Source of the DNA: Pseudomonadota bacterium
GTDB lineage: Bacteria; Myxococcota_A; UBA796; UBA9615
Direction of reading: 5' to 3'
NCBI GenBank assembly: GCA_024229515.1
Contig: JAAESI010000048.1
Span: 62,001 to 126,000, forward strand
Length of the DNA stretch: 64,000 nt
Shown here: positions 40,543 to 49,556 of the stretch, piece after piece
Layout: the number at the start of each line of letters is the position of its first letter
Numbering within the stretch: position 1 is the stretch's first letter
Made by a program: the position numbers and the translations under genes
Notes under the pieces: model-generated
What the model was told of the DNA's origin: nothing
Databases searched by the model: none
What the model saw: only the letters and a program-made list of their open reading frames with translations

Positions 40543-41541
40543 ATGGGTCGGATTGGTCGGTTCGTCGGGGTTGTGTTCGCGGTCCTGATGGGCTCGAGCC
40601 CCGCGATGGCGCAGAAGATTCCCGAGCCCGTACCGATCGTCCGCGGGATCCCCGCGCCGCCCAAGAGCGAGGTGATCGCGCTGTGCCCCGACATCGGCGA
40701 GTTTCAGGAGGTCTGGACGGCCCGGGACGGCGGGCTCGCCGAGAAGCTCGCGGCCGGCCGACGCAAGGTCTTCCTTGTCGATCCCTGGGACACCACGGAG
40801 GCCCGGGTCGATGGCTTCGACGGCGTCGTCCGGGTGGTCTACCCGGCGCTCGTGGACAAGCTCGCCCGCGCCGGCAACGGCAAGGTCACGTGGATCGGCC
40901 ACGGCCTCTGCGGGATGCTCCCGATCGCGGCCTCAGCCCGGCAGTCCGACAACACCCCCGCGGCCCGGTGGGTGGCGTTGGGCACCCGGTTCGCCTACCG
41001 GTCGCCGTCCCCGCTGCTGCAGCAATGGCTCGCCAGCTGGCAGGGAGCCGAGCGCGCGCTCCCCGAGTTGCTGGAGTCGCTGCTGTTCTCCGGCCTGCGG
41101 GAGAAGCTGGGCTCGCGGAACTCGTCGGTGCCGGTCTCGATCGAGGGGGAGGGGGCCACGCCCTCCCAGATCATGGAGTCCTACCACCGCAACAAGCTGT
41201 CCCGTCCGCCGGCCCGGGCGGTGCTCGAGGACGTGGTGCGCTGGTTCCAGACCGGGACCATGACCGACACCGAGGGGTGGACCGACTACACCCGCGGGTA
41301 CGACACGGTCACCGGACCGGCCCTGATCGTGGCCGGCGCCAGCGACGCCATGGCGCCGCCGGAGGACGTGCTCCCGGTGGTGGATTCGCTGCCGGAGTCA
41401 GTGGGGGCACGCTTCGAACTGCTCAGCCGCATCAACGGCCACCGCGAGGAGTACGGCCACCTGGGCATGCTCCTGTCGCGCCACAGCGCGCGGGACGTGG
41501 ACGGGCTCATCAGCCGCTGGCTGGCGGGAGGCGGGTCGTGA
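40543..41541 (+). CDS. Secreted alpha/beta-hydrolase-fold protein lacking the nucleophile Ser (332 aa)
   Basis: Signal peptide [23 protein letters not shown] with GGAG eight bases before the ATG. The fold is recognisable from the nucleophile-elbow strand [15 protein letters not shown], the acid loop [15 protein letters not shown] and the His loop EEYGHLGML. At the elbow, where active hydrolases have G-H-S-x-G-G, it reads G-H-G-L-C-G (H120, G121, C123), so the nucleophile Ser is missing. Its neighbour at 41538 is a clear paralogue with an intact elbow. It may be a catalytically dead partner, or Cys123 may take part in an altered chemistry. The stop overlaps the neighbour's GTG. Confidence 0.8.
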   Translation: MGRIGRFVGVVFAVLMGSSPAMAQKIPEPVPIVRGIPAPPKSEVIALCPDIGEFQEVWTARDGGLAEKLAAGRRKVFLVDPWDTTEARVDGFDGVVRVVYPALVDKLARAGNGKVTWIGHGLCGMLPIAASARQSDNTPAARWVALGTRFAYRSPSPLLQQWLASWQGAERALPELLESLLFSGLREKLGSRNSSVPVSIEGEGATPSQIMESYHRNKLSRPPARAVLEDVVRWFQTGTMTDTEGWTDYTRGYDTVTGPALIVAGASDAMAPPEDVLPVVDSLPESVGARFELLSRINGHREEYGHLGMLLSRHSARDVDGLISRWLAGGGS

Positions 41542-42617
41542 GGCGCCCCCTGCTCGGACTGCTGCTGCTGGTGGGCGTGGGCGCCTGCGTGGCAGCCCCG
41601 ATCCGCAAGCCCGAGACGCTGGGCCACTACGCCCTCACGGTGACCACCGACGACGGCTGGGACCTCGCTGTGTTCCGCTACCCGCCGACGGCCACAGCGT
41701 CGGCGCAGCCGTGGTTCGGCCAGCCGGTGGTCCTGTGGCACGGCACGTCGGTGAACCGGTTCAGCTACATGACCGAGGGAAGCGATCTGGCGCTGCACCT
41801 CAGCGAGCGCGGCTTCGACGTCTGGATCCCCGAATACCGGGGCGATCGCACCAGTCGGGGACCGACCCGAAAGGCGTACGCCTCGGGGGAGTGGGACGTC
41901 GACGACATCGCTCGGCACGACGTGCCCGCGGTGATCACGCGGGTGCAGATCGAGAGCAAGCACGAGCAGGTCTTCTGGGTCGGCCACAGCCTCGGCGGAA
42001 TCCTCGGGTACATGACCATGCAAGGGCCGGAGGCGGACGCGGTGGCGGGCCTCGTGACGATCGGGAGCCCGGGGGCGTGGACCCACGCGCAGCGGCTCGC
42101 GGACAAGGCGATGTCGATGCACGGCGCGGTGCCGAAGTACGGCCAGGTGCCGACCCGCGGCATCGCCAAGATGCTCAAGACGACGGTGAACCTCGCCCCC
42201 GACGATCCCCTGCTGCACGCCGTCTACAACCTGGACAACGTAGACGCGCGGGCGCTCGTCGACTTCGTGGATGCGGGGATGGAGAACATCGGCCGCGGCA
42301 CCGTCGCCCAGTACCTCCGCTGGATCGAGACCGAGCGGATCACGTCCGCGGACGGCTCGATCGACTACACCGAGGGGCTCAGCGGGGTCACGGTTCCGAC
42401 CCTGCTCCTGGCCGGCCGGGTGGACCACATCGTGCCCCCGTGGACGGTGCGGGCCGCGTTCGACCGCCTCGGCTCGCCGGACAAGCAGTTCCAGGTCCTG
42501 GGGCGCGGCTGGGGCCAGCACCACGACTACGGCCACGGCGACCTGCTCATCGGCGACTGGGCCGAGGACGAGGTGTTCCCCCTCATCTCCGGGTGGATCG
42601 AAGCCCGGGCGAACTGA
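41538..42617 (+). CDS. Alpha/beta-hydrolase lipoprotein, lipase/esterase-like (359 aa)
   Basis: GTG start in a GTGA overlap with the upstream paralogue. Signal peptide with lipobox GVGACVAA places it in the envelope. Catalytic elements are complete: an oxyanion segment WHGTSVNRF, the elbow VGHSLGGILGY with Ser151, the acid LAGRVDHIVPP and the His in YGHGDLLIG. The cap region DVWIPEYRGDRTSRGPTR resembles acid-lipase-type (AB-hydrolase lipase) proteins. It is expected to hydrolyse an ester or lipid in the periplasm; substrate unknown. Convergent with the next gene, three bases apart. Confidence 0.86.
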   Translation: MRRPLLGLLLLVGVGACVAAPIRKPETLGHYALTVTTDDGWDLAVFRYPPTATASAQPWFGQPVVLWHGTSVNRFSYMTEGSDLALHLSERGFDVWIPEYRGDRTSRGPTRKAYASGEWDVDDIARHDVPAVITRVQIESKHEQVFWVGHSLGGILGYMTMQGPEADAVAGLVTIGSPGAWTHAQRLADKAMSMHGAVPKYGQVPTRGIAKMLKTTVNLAPDDPLLHAVYNLDNVDARALVDFVDAGMENIGRGTVAQYLRWIETERITSADGSIDYTEGLSGVTVPTLLLAGRVDHIVPPWTVRAAFDRLGSPDKQFQVLGRGWGQHHDYGHGDLLIGDWAEDEVFPLISGWIEARAN

Positions 42618-42620
42618 GGA

Positions 42621-43988
42621 TTACTCCTCGGGGAACTTGATCGTCGGCAGCTTGCTGAAGTCCTCCGGCATCGGCCTACGCACCGGCGTCCTCCGCGGCC
42701 TCGACGGGAACGTCGCATCCGCGAGCACGGCGCCCTCGGGGTCATGCCGCACGATCACGACCGTCGGCGCCTGCCCGACCGGACCCAGGACCAGCGGGTG
42801 GTCCAGCCGCTCCTGAAGCTGCTCCCGCGCACGGCGCTCGGCCGAGGCGTGGAACCCGAGATCCGCCGCGTGCTCCTCGCTCGCCCCGCCGGTGCTCACG
42901 ACCGACACGTCGCTCCCCCCGACGACCTTGATCCCACCGGTCCCGTCGCCGGTGCCCCGGAGCTTGTCTGCGTCCAGGTCGACCCACCCGCAGCCCTCGC
43001 TGCGACGGGCGCGCAGTGCAACACTCACGCCCTTGCTGCTGCCCCCGATCGAGCGGACCTCGAGGTCGTGCCCGGCACCGCCCACCTGCACCGTGCCGCG
43101 CTCGCTCCCGGCGTCGTCGGCCAGAGCCGCGAGGTAGGCCGGGGCCACGGCCCAGGTCAGGTCCTGGCCGATCCCGGGTTCGACCTCCACGTCGGTCAGG
43201 CCGGTGCCGCGCAGAGGACCCGCGGGGGCCGCTTCCAGCACCACCAGCCGGCCCTCGGCGCGGACGGTGGGAGGCACGAACGCCAGCCCGGGGTCGCTCA
43301 CGGTCCAGCCCTGGAGCCGGAGCAACGGCTTGCCCGTCATCTTCGTGGCGTCGAACTTCGCCACCTCCTCGGTCAGCGCGGTGATCGCGTCGTTCACCGC
43401 CGGATCGAGACCTTCTTGAATCTGCGGGGGCGCGACGACGGTTTCGCGCCGGCCGTCGTGGACTGCCGCCAGCTCCCAGGCGCCGGGCGTGCCCACCGGC
43501 GAGGTCAACTCCAACCTCACGGGCACCCGGATCGTCGCCCGCGCTTCGCCGAGGACCCGGTTCGGCTCGGCGACCAGCGGGGACGGCCCCGTGGCGAGCT
43601 CGAAGTCCATCCGCACCTGGAGGATCGCGCAGGCGCCGCAGTCCGACGCCGCGTGGGTGTCGTCCATCAGCAGGGCGCTGCGGTTCCCCGCCGTCGCCAC
43701 GAGGGTGCGAGCTTCGCCGCCCACGTCGATCTTGCGGACGCGGCGGGTGCCTCGCGTCAGCGGACGCTGCACCGCCGCGAGCCCCGACAGCGCTTCGGTC
43801 GTGATCGCGATCCGAACCTGCGCCGGGGCAGGGGACTGCGGCGCGATCGAGGGCTCAGCATCGAGGCCCGAGCAGGGGTCGCAGGCGGCCAGCGCGAACG
43901 CCAACCCCAGCAGCACCGCCCGGCTCACGCGCGCGAATGGATCTTTTCGGGAACCCCGCTGTCGAGGCGGTGTCTTGGAGGGAGTCAT
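42621..43988 (-). CDS. Lipoprotein of unknown function (455 aa)
   Basis: Lipobox LAFALAACDPC. With the ATG at 43988 the signal has an unusually long basic n-region of about 20 residues. A GTG at 43928 (VSRAVLLG) would give a compact lipoprotein signal and leave room for promoters, but it has no ribosome site, so the start is uncertain. The mature part is beta-rich and begins QVRIAITTEALSGLAAVQRPL, followed by two cysteine-containing loops (SDCGACAIL, SEGCGWV). The repeated pattern of a strand leading into a Gly/Val-rich strand resembles lipid-binding BPI-like or DUF4403-like proteins, but I cannot assign it. Divergent from the next gene. Confidence 0.7.
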   Translation of the reverse strand: MTPSKTPPRQRGSRKDPFARVSRAVLLGLAFALAACDPCSGLDAEPSIAPQSPAPAQVRIAITTEALSGLAAVQRPLTRGTRRVRKIDVGGEARTLVATAGNRSALLMDDTHAASDCGACAILQVRMDFELATGPSPLVAEPNRVLGEARATIRVPVRLELTSPVGTPGAWELAAVHDGRRETVVAPPQIQEGLDPAVNDAITALTEEVAKFDATKMTGKPLLRLQGWTVSDPGLAFVPPTVRAEGRLVVLEAAPAGPLRGTGLTDVEVEPGIGQDLTWAVAPAYLAALADDAGSERGTVQVGGAGHDLEVRSIGGSSKGVSVALRARRSEGCGWVDLDADKLRGTGDGTGGIKVVGGSDVSVVSTGGASEEHAADLGFHASAERRAREQLQERLDHPLVLGPVGQAPTVVIVRHDPEGAVLADATFPSRPRRTPVRRPMPEDFSKLPTIKFPEE

Positions 43989-44007
43989 CACTCGTCCGGA
44001 GGTTTCC

Positions 44008-44976
44008 ATGCGTCTTCCTGCTGCCCTCGCCCTGTCCGCGCTCTTCGCGCTCCCGATGCTCCTGTCCGGGGACGCCCCGCTCCAACCGTCGGAGGCTGAT
44101 GCCGCCGGCGCCGCGGGGGTCCGCATGGAGATCCTCGTCGACGGTCGTGTCGCTCGCGAATACGACGGCCGCAGCAAGACCTACATCCAGGCTTACAAGG
44201 GCAAGGAGTACAGCATTCGGCTGAGTAATGACACCGGTTCTCGTGTCGCCGTCGCGCTCAGCGTGGACGGGTTCAACACGATCGACGCCAAGCGCACCTC
44301 CGCGGTCGAAGCCGCCAAGTGGGTGCTGGGACCGTGGGAGCAGGTCACGGTGACCGGCTGGCAGGTCGGCTCCGACCACGCCCGGCAGTTCGTCTTCACG
44401 AACGAGGAGTCCAGCTACGGCGAGTGGCTGGGGCAGACCCGCAACCTCGGGAACATCTCCGCCGCCTTCTTCGGTGAGGTCCCCTACTACGACCCCTGCT
44501 GCGGCCCCGACGGGCCGGTGCCGCTGACCCGCGGCGAGGACGACTACGACGGCCGCTTCGGCGACGCCGGTGGAAGTTCGCGCCGCGATCGCGAGGCCCC
44601 CCGACGGTCCGAGCCGATGGCCGAAGCCGAGTCGGTCGAAGAGTCGCGCCCCAGTTCCCGCTCCAGCTCCAAGAGCGGTGGCGGGGCGGCGGACGCCTCC
44701 TCCGGGGACTCGGCCTACGGCTACGAGCGCAAGGCCCCCAAGAAGAAGGAGCGAGCCGCTACCGGCACCGGCCGCCGCACGCGCAACAGCGTCGAGTGGG
44801 TCGCCTTCGACCTGGACCCCACGCCGCTGGTGAGCATGAGCCTGCGCTACGGCTTCCGTGATGAGTTGGTGGAGCTGGGCGTGCTGCCCAAGCCGCGTCC
44901 GCGCGACTACAGCCTCAGCCGGCGTGAGTCCGGCAGCGGCTTCGCCCCCGACCCCGGCTCGCGCTGCTGCCGCTAG
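44008..44976 (+). CDS. Secreted protein with a conserved N-terminal domain and disordered Ser/Lys-rich middle (322 aa)
   Basis: GGAGG just upstream of the ATG and a cleavable signal peptide (MRLPAALALSALFALPMLL). The domain at about 38-155, with MEILVDGRVAREYDGRSKTYIQAYKGKEYSIRLSN, GSRVAVALSVDGFNTIDA, WVLGPWEQVTVTGW and GNISAAFFGE, is a widespread uncharacterised exported domain in proteobacteria and Myxococcota. The middle (about 185-265) is Ser/Arg/Glu-rich and probably disordered. The C-terminal segment has WVAFDLDPTPLVSMSLRYGFRDELVELGVL, then a Cys-Cys pair near the end. Its stop lies only about 225 bases from the IS110 transposase start. Confidence 0.8.
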   Translation: MRLPAALALSALFALPMLLSGDAPLQPSEADAAGAAGVRMEILVDGRVAREYDGRSKTYIQAYKGKEYSIRLSNDTGSRVAVALSVDGFNTIDAKRTSAVEAAKWVLGPWEQVTVTGWQVGSDHARQFVFTNEESSYGEWLGQTRNLGNISAAFFGEVPYYDPCCGPDGPVPLTRGEDDYDGRFGDAGGSSRRDREAPRRSEPMAEAESVEESRPSSRSSSKSGGGAADASSGDSAYGYERKAPKKKERAATGTGRRTRNSVEWVAFDLDPTPLVSMSLRYGFRDELVELGVLPKPRPRDYSLSRRESGSGFAPDPGSRCCR

Positions 44977-44983
44977 GGGCTTG

Positions 44984-45200
44984 CATGTCTCGTGGCGTGC
45001 CGGTGTTGTACTGGCTCACCAACTCCGGGGAGACCCTTAGGGGCTGAGGCCTTGAGCCTGGACAGTAGATGGGTCCCCCGCCCTCTTCACCGAGACCGAT
45101 GAGCATCCGAGGCCACAAGAGCCTGTATCTGCAAGCTGGGTCGGTGAGGGTCCAGGGTCGGGGAACCGGGGACGGTTTTACCACCTGATCCGGAGGTCCC
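44984..45200 (+). ncRNA. Candidate IS110 bridge RNA region (left-end non-coding sequence)
   Basis: IS110-group elements encode, upstream of the recombinase, a structured RNA whose two internal loops pair with target and donor DNA. This 217-base stretch occupies that position and has no credible reading frame. Short stems are visible, for example AGGC(CTTGA)GCCT, AGGC(CACAAGA)GCCT and CCC(TTA)GGG. GGGTCGG also occurs twice, ten bases apart. Guide loops cannot be matched to targets without the element ends, so boundaries and folding are uncertain. Confidence 0.45.
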
Positions 45201-46214
45201 ATGATCCCTGTCGGCATCGATGTCGGCTCCCGAGAACTCGTCGTCGCCGCACGTGTGAAGGACAAGCTCCGTCGAAAGAGCTTCGCCAACACCCAGGCCG
45301 GTCATCGACAGCTGCTGTCCTGGCTTGCTGCTGGGCCGAAGCGAGTCGCGGTGGAGGCGACCGGCTTCTACAGCCTCGATGTCTGCCTGGCGCTCGATGA
45401 GGCGGCCCACATCGAGGTGATGGTCGCGAATCCTCGGTCGGTCGCGAGCTTCTCCAAGGCCCTGATGCGTCGCGGCAAGACTGACGCGATCGATGCCCAG
45501 GTGCTTGTCGAGTACGCCGAGCGAATGCCCTTCACACCCTGGGTCCGTCCCAGCTCGGGGAGCCTCGAGCTTCGCGGTGTGACCCGGCGGATCCGCGGCC
45601 TCATCAAGACGAGGACAGCAGAGAAGAACCGTCTCAAGTCTGCCGCAGCGACCCGGGAGACTCCCGCCATCGTCCTGGACGACATCCGCGGCACCATCGA
45701 GCACCTCAAAGCTCGGATCGACCGCCTTGCCGCCCATGCCTACGAGCTGATCTGCACCGACGCGGAGCTGAAGCGTCGCTACGACCTCCTCGTCACGATC
45801 CCAGGCATCGCCAGGGCCAGCGCCGTCCGCATCGTGGCTGAGATTGCCGCCCTACCAGCGGACATGACGATCCGACAGTGGGTGGCGCACGCCGGACTGG
45901 ATCCGCGACCGTGGAGCTCGGGCACGAGCATCGAAAAGCAGACTCGCGTCACGAAGGCGGGCAACAAGCACCTCCGTCACGCGCTCTTCATGCCTGCGCT
46001 CGTGGCCATCCAGAGAGAGCCGGCGGTCAAGGCCTACTACGACCACCTGGTCGAACGGGGCAAGCGGCCGCTCCAAGCGACCGTCGCCGTCATGAGGAAG
46101 CTGCTCCACGCCATCTACGGGATGCTCAAGGCCGACGCGGCCTGGGATCCAAGTCGCTTCTACCCCGCCTTCCAAAGCCAGTCCGAGGACCTCACGGGAG
46201 GGAAGATGGCTTGA
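45201..46214 (+). CDS. IS110-family transposase (bridge-RNA-guided DEDD recombinase), 337 aa
   Basis: The RuvC-like N-terminal domain carries the DEDD residues: D7 in VGIDVGS, E52 in VAVEATG, D95 and D98 in GKTDAIDAQ. A coiled-coil segment (about 120-185) precedes the Transposase_20 C-terminal domain, with LVTIPGIARASAVRIVAEI and GLDPRPWSSGTS; S240 followed by Gly fits the catalytic serine position of the family. NKHLRHALFMPALVAIQ is the usual final motif. The length is normal and no frameshift is visible, so the element may be active. CGGAGGTCCC lies just before the ATG. Confidence 0.95.
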   Translation: MIPVGIDVGSRELVVAARVKDKLRRKSFANTQAGHRQLLSWLAAGPKRVAVEATGFYSLDVCLALDEAAHIEVMVANPRSVASFSKALMRRGKTDAIDAQVLVEYAERMPFTPWVRPSSGSLELRGVTRRIRGLIKTRTAEKNRLKSAAATRETPAIVLDDIRGTIEHLKARIDRLAAHAYELICTDAELKRRYDLLVTIPGIARASAVRIVAEIAALPADMTIRQWVAHAGLDPRPWSSGTSIEKQTRVTKAGNKHLRHALFMPALVAIQREPAVKAYYDHLVERGKRPLQATVAVMRKLLHAIYGMLKADAAWDPSRFYPAFQSQSEDLTGGKMA

Positions 46215-46221
46215 CGCTCAA

Positions 46222-46452
46222 GTGAGCATCTACGGCAGCCAGATCTTGAGGGCGCTCGTGGCGTGCGCCCGGAACGCCGGTCTGCACCACCTCGTGGCGA
46301 AGATCCAGGCCGACAACGCGCCCAGCATCGCGCTGTTCGAGGTGCTCGGGTTCGACTCGGTGGGGGTGCAGCGGGAGGTCGGCTGGAAGGCCGGTCGGTG
46401 GTGTGACGTCGCCATCCTGCAGCGAACGTTCCCCGGCGAGCCGCCTGCCTAG
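46222..46452 (+). pseudogene. C-terminal remnant of a GNAT acetyltransferase gene, beside the IS110 element
   Basis: About 75 codons encode the end of a phosphinothricin-acetyltransferase-like GNAT protein: LVACARNAGLHHLVAKIQAD, SIALFEVLGFDSVGVQREVG and WKAGRWCDVAILQRTF. The N-terminal part with the acetyl-CoA P-loop (usually R/Q-x-x-G-x-G/A) is missing; intact relatives have about 160-180 residues. No matching N-terminal fragment exists on the other side of the IS, so the missing part was probably deleted with or after insertion. The TAG stop shares the CTAG at 46449-46452 with the stop of the convergent mscS-like gene. Confidence 0.8.
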
Positions 46453-47507
46453 TCCTCGGACTTGCGGCGCTCCCGCTCCTCGATGGCGCGCCCGGCGGCC
46501 GCGAGCAGCGCTTCCTTGCGCTCGATCTTGCGCCCGAACTCGCTGACCGCGACGGGGTCGTCGGCGACCTTCTGCTGGGCCTTGAGGCCCTCGATGTCCT
46601 TGCTGATCGCCGTCTTCTTGGCCTGCATGCGCTCCAACGACTCGGCGATGTCGGCCTTGTCGAAGACGATCGCCTCGACCGCCTTGCCCTCGGGGATGTG
46701 GACGACGTCGTTGGAGTCCGCGATCACGGGGGCGGCATCGGCGGCGACCGTCTTGCCGACCTCGTACACCGGCGAGACGATCTCGATGCCGTCGCCGTGG
46801 AGCCGGTCCAGCATCGCTTTGCGCAGCCGGCTGTGCGACGACACCATCTGCTTCACGTCGGTCTGGATCCCGCCGACCCGCCAGCTGATGGAGAAGTCGC
46901 CGAGCGCCTTGAGCTGCACGAACGGGTCCTTCAATCTGACGTCGGCCGCCGCTTCCAGCAGCCGGGCTTCCACCCGCGTGCGGCTGACGTCGTAGCCGAG
47001 GGAGACCTCACCGGCGACGACCGTGCCGGAGTTGCGCACGACCCGGGTCGGCTGCGTGACGAGGAAGAGGTTCGGCAGCGTGACGAGGTCGCGGTCCTCG
47101 GTCTGGATCTCCGTGTGGAACAGGCCCCGGTCGCTGATCCGGCCGAAGTGGCCGCCAACCTCGATGAAGTCGCCCGGGTTCATGTTCCGCAGCCCCTTGA
47201 GCATCAGCCCCGCCATCGCGTTGCCCACGAACGTGGTCGAGGCGAGGCCGATGGCGGCGGACAGGAGCAGGCCGAAGAGCCCCAGCAGCTGGTTGCGGGT
47301 GTCCTCCGCCACCGGCAGCACGACGATGAGCGAGACGATGCCGGACAGCCACAGGGCCAGCAGCAGCAGCTGTTCGCGGAGGTGGTCCTGGCTCTGCTCT
47401 GAGGTCTTCCGTCCCCGGATCAGCTTGTGGACGGTGCTGACGGTCAGGACGACCGCCGCCATGGCCAGCAGCGAGGGGACGTGGGGCGCGAGCAGTTCGA
47501 GGTTCAA
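46449..47507 (-). CDS. MscS-family mechanosensitive channel-like protein (352 aa)
   Basis: Three transmembrane helices in the first 100 residues, the last leading into the pore-helix-like GLASTTFVGNAMAGLML. The beta domain has NMNPGDFIEVGGHFGRISDRGLFHTEIQTEDRDLVTLPN, a classic MscS signature. An alpha/beta domain follows, and the C-terminus (about 290-352) is a Lys/Glu-rich coiled coil. MscS channels release osmolytes under membrane tension. The TTG start at 47507 follows a GGGG stretch and is 12 bases after the upstream stop; no better start is seen. Confidence 0.88.
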   Translation of the reverse strand: MNLELLAPHVPSLLAMAAVVLTVSTVHKLIRGRKTSEQSQDHLREQLLLLALWLSGIVSLIVVLPVAEDTRNQLLGLFGLLLSAAIGLASTTFVGNAMAGLMLKGLRNMNPGDFIEVGGHFGRISDRGLFHTEIQTEDRDLVTLPNLFLVTQPTRVVRNSGTVVAGEVSLGYDVSRTRVEARLLEAAADVRLKDPFVQLKALGDFSISWRVGGIQTDVKQMVSSHSRLRKAMLDRLHGDGIEIVSPVYEVGKTVAADAAPVIADSNDVVHIPEGKAVEAIVFDKADIAESLERMQAKKTAISKDIEGLKAQQKVADDPVAVSEFGRKIERKEALLAAAGRAIEERERRKSED

Positions 47508-47519
47508 GGCCCCGTCAGT

Positions 47520-49556
47520 CTATCGGTTCAGCGCCTCCAGCAGTCCCCGGTGGGTCGAAGGGAGCGCACCCCGGGCGTCGAGGTCGCGCAGAAGCGCCAG
47601 GGATCCGTCGTCCCCCAGCAGCGCCGCCCGCGTCGCCTGAGCGACCACGCAGGGGTCATCACCGGCGTCGTTGCAGGCCCACGCCAGCAGCGCCCGAAGC
47701 TCCCGGGGGGCGGCGTCGCCCAGCTCGGCGGTGCGCGCCCGGGCCAGAGGCAGGGCGTCGGCTGGTCGGTTCAACGCCTGCAGGGCTTGAAGCTCCAGAT
47801 CGATCGCGGCGCCGTCGTCGTCCGCCGCCCCGATCAGCGCCTGGAGCGCCTGCTCGTTCCGCCCCAGCCCCAGCTGGATGGTGGCGGTGAAGCGGGGGAG
47901 GTCGGGGTGAGTGGGGTCGAAGCGGAGGGCCTGCGTGAGGTGGTCGGTGGCGCGGGTCGGGTTCTGGGCGCAGTGCAGGGCGAGGGCGACGCCGAGGCGG
48001 TCCAGGTAGCCGTGCGCCGGATCCAGGGCACGGATTCGGTCCAGTTCGGCGAAGGACGGGGCGGCGTCTTCGGCGGCGAGGCAGCGCCCGACGCTGGAGG
48101 CGGACGTGCAGGCGGACAGCGACGTCAGCCCCCGCCCCGTCGCGGGGAGGAAGACGGCGCGCTGCTCTCCGAACCAGACGGGCTCCCAGCCGGCGTCGGC
48201 CACGAGGTCGTCGCAGAGCCCCTGGTCGCGGCGGATGAGCACGCCTCCGAACGCGTGCTCCCGGTGGAGGGCACGGAACGCGTCGCCGTCCTCGTAGGCG
48301 GCCCGGGCCTCGGCGAAGCGCTCGCCGGAGAAGTGGGTGGGGGTGCGGCCGTCGATGAAGACCTGCACCTCGGGGCCCAGGTCCCAGCCGACCCAGCCGC
48401 CGCCGTCGTAGTCGTTGAACAGCCGGCCCTCGAACTCCAGTGCCGCCAGCGCGCTCGTGGCGTCCCCCGGGACGGAGGTGCGCTCCCAGCGCAGGCTCGG
48501 TCCTGGTTCGCCGGCCGCGAGGGCCAACGGGATGAGCACCACCGAAGCGGCCGACAGGCGCGGCCCCCAGCCGTCTTCGGTCCAGGCCGCGGCGTGGCGC
48601 ACCGCTTCGACCGCCAGGGGGATCGCCATCAGGGCCCACGCGGCGCGGAATCGATGCGCCGTCAGGGTCATCGCGAAGCCCAGAAGGACCAGCGCCAGCG
48701 GCCCCGGCGCGGCCTTGCGGTGCAGCACCACCCCGGCCAGTCCCAGCCCCGCGATGAGCTCGACGTACAGCACCGACGAGCCCATCCGAGGGATCCAGCC
48801 GCTCAACGGCATGGGGCGCATGTCGGTGATGTGTTGGGCCGCGTCGCTGCCCGCGTGGCCGACCACCTGCCCGATGACGTCGAGCCCGAACGGACCCAGC
48901 AGGGGCATCGCTGCCAGGGCCGCGATGAGGGCCAGGTGGGGAGGCCGCCAGGGCGCGTCGGGCTCGCCCCGGGGGAGCAGCATCGCCCACGCGACGCACG
49001 GGCCGATGACCATCGAACTGTGGGACTGCGTCCAGATCGCGAGCGTCGCCGCGGTCGCCGCAAGCCAGCCCCAGCGCGCCCGCCCGGTCGAGCCCCGCGC
49101 CATCGCGGCGAACCACAGCGTGGCCGGCAGGAGCACGAGGAACAGGCTCTGGGGGCGGGGGTCGAAGCGCCACGAGGAGCCCCCCACCGCCAGCGCCGCG
49201 ATCAGCACCGCCGCCCACGGCCGCCGGGGACCCAGCAGGCTGGCCGCGAGCAGCCACGCCAGGGCCGCGGAGGCGCCCGCCAGCAACGCCGGCATGAGCA
49301 CCATGGCGGCGACCCCGCCGAGCTCCCAGAGGGTCAGGGCACCGACGTCGAAGAGCCACTCGGGATCGGTGTAGGGGTGCCCGGTGCCCCAGGACAGGGA
49401 GTCGTCGAAGGTGCGGCTCCCGGAGGCCCGAACCTGCTCGCCCATCGACAGGTGCCACCACAGATCCAGGCTGCGCAGGGGGCGCAGTCGCAGCACCACG
49501 GCGAGCCCGACGAGCAGGCCCGCGGCGAACGTGGCGTTACGTCCGCTGTCACGCAC
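47520..49556 (-). CDS. Polytopic membrane protein with C-terminal TPR-like region (678 aa)
   Basis: About 10-11 transmembrane helices over residues 8-350. The first extracytoplasmic loop contains SLDLWWHLSMGEQV and GTGHPYTDPEWLFDV. This W-x-H plus acidic loop arrangement is shared with a group of GT-C-like membrane proteins, but a sugar transferase role is not proven. After the membrane part there is a soluble region with FNDYDGGGWVGWDLGPEVQVFIDGRTP, also seen in that group, and then an Ala/Leu-rich TPR-like tail (about 500-678). GTG at 49556 overlaps the upstream metallophosphoesterase gene by eight bases, with GGAG seven bases before it. Confidence 0.7.
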   Translation of the reverse strand: MRDSGRNATFAAGLLVGLAVVLRLRPLRSLDLWWHLSMGEQVRASGSRTFDDSLSWGTGHPYTDPEWLFDVGALTLWELGGVAAMVLMPALLAGASAALAWLLAASLLGPRRPWAAVLIAALAVGGSSWRFDPRPQSLFLVLLPATLWFAAMARGSTGRARWGWLAATAATLAIWTQSHSSMVIGPCVAWAMLLPRGEPDAPWRPPHLALIAALAAMPLLGPFGLDVIGQVVGHAGSDAAQHITDMRPMPLSGWIPRMGSSVLYVELIAGLGLAGVVLHRKAAPGPLALVLLGFAMTLTAHRFRAAWALMAIPLAVEAVRHAAAWTEDGWGPRLSAASVVLIPLALAAGEPGPSLRWERTSVPGDATSALAALEFEGRLFNDYDGGGWVGWDLGPEVQVFIDGRTPTHFSGERFAEARAAYEDGDAFRALHREHAFGGVLIRRDQGLCDDLVADAGWEPVWFGEQRAVFLPATGRGLTSLSACTSASSVGRCLAAEDAAPSFAELDRIRALDPAHGYLDRLGVALALHCAQNPTRATDHLTQALRFDPTHPDLPRFTATIQLGLGRNEQALQALIGAADDDGAAIDLELQALQALNRPADALPLARARTAELGDAAPRELRALLAWACNDAGDDPCVVAQATRAALLGDDGSLALLRDLDARGALPSTHRGLLEALNR

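Larger units (their letters stand above)
44977..46222 (+). mobile_element. IS110-family insertion sequence (approximate limits)
   Basis: One DEDD-type transposase/recombinase gene preceded by about 220 bases of non-coding left-end sequence and followed almost at once by a truncated acetyltransferase gene. IS110 elements lack long terminal inverted repeats, so ends cannot be fixed by eye. GGCTTG occurs at 44978-44983 and again at 46208-46213 over the transposase stop and may mark the two junctions, but a six-base match could be chance. The left limit cannot extend into the intact gene that ends at 44976. Confidence 0.75.
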
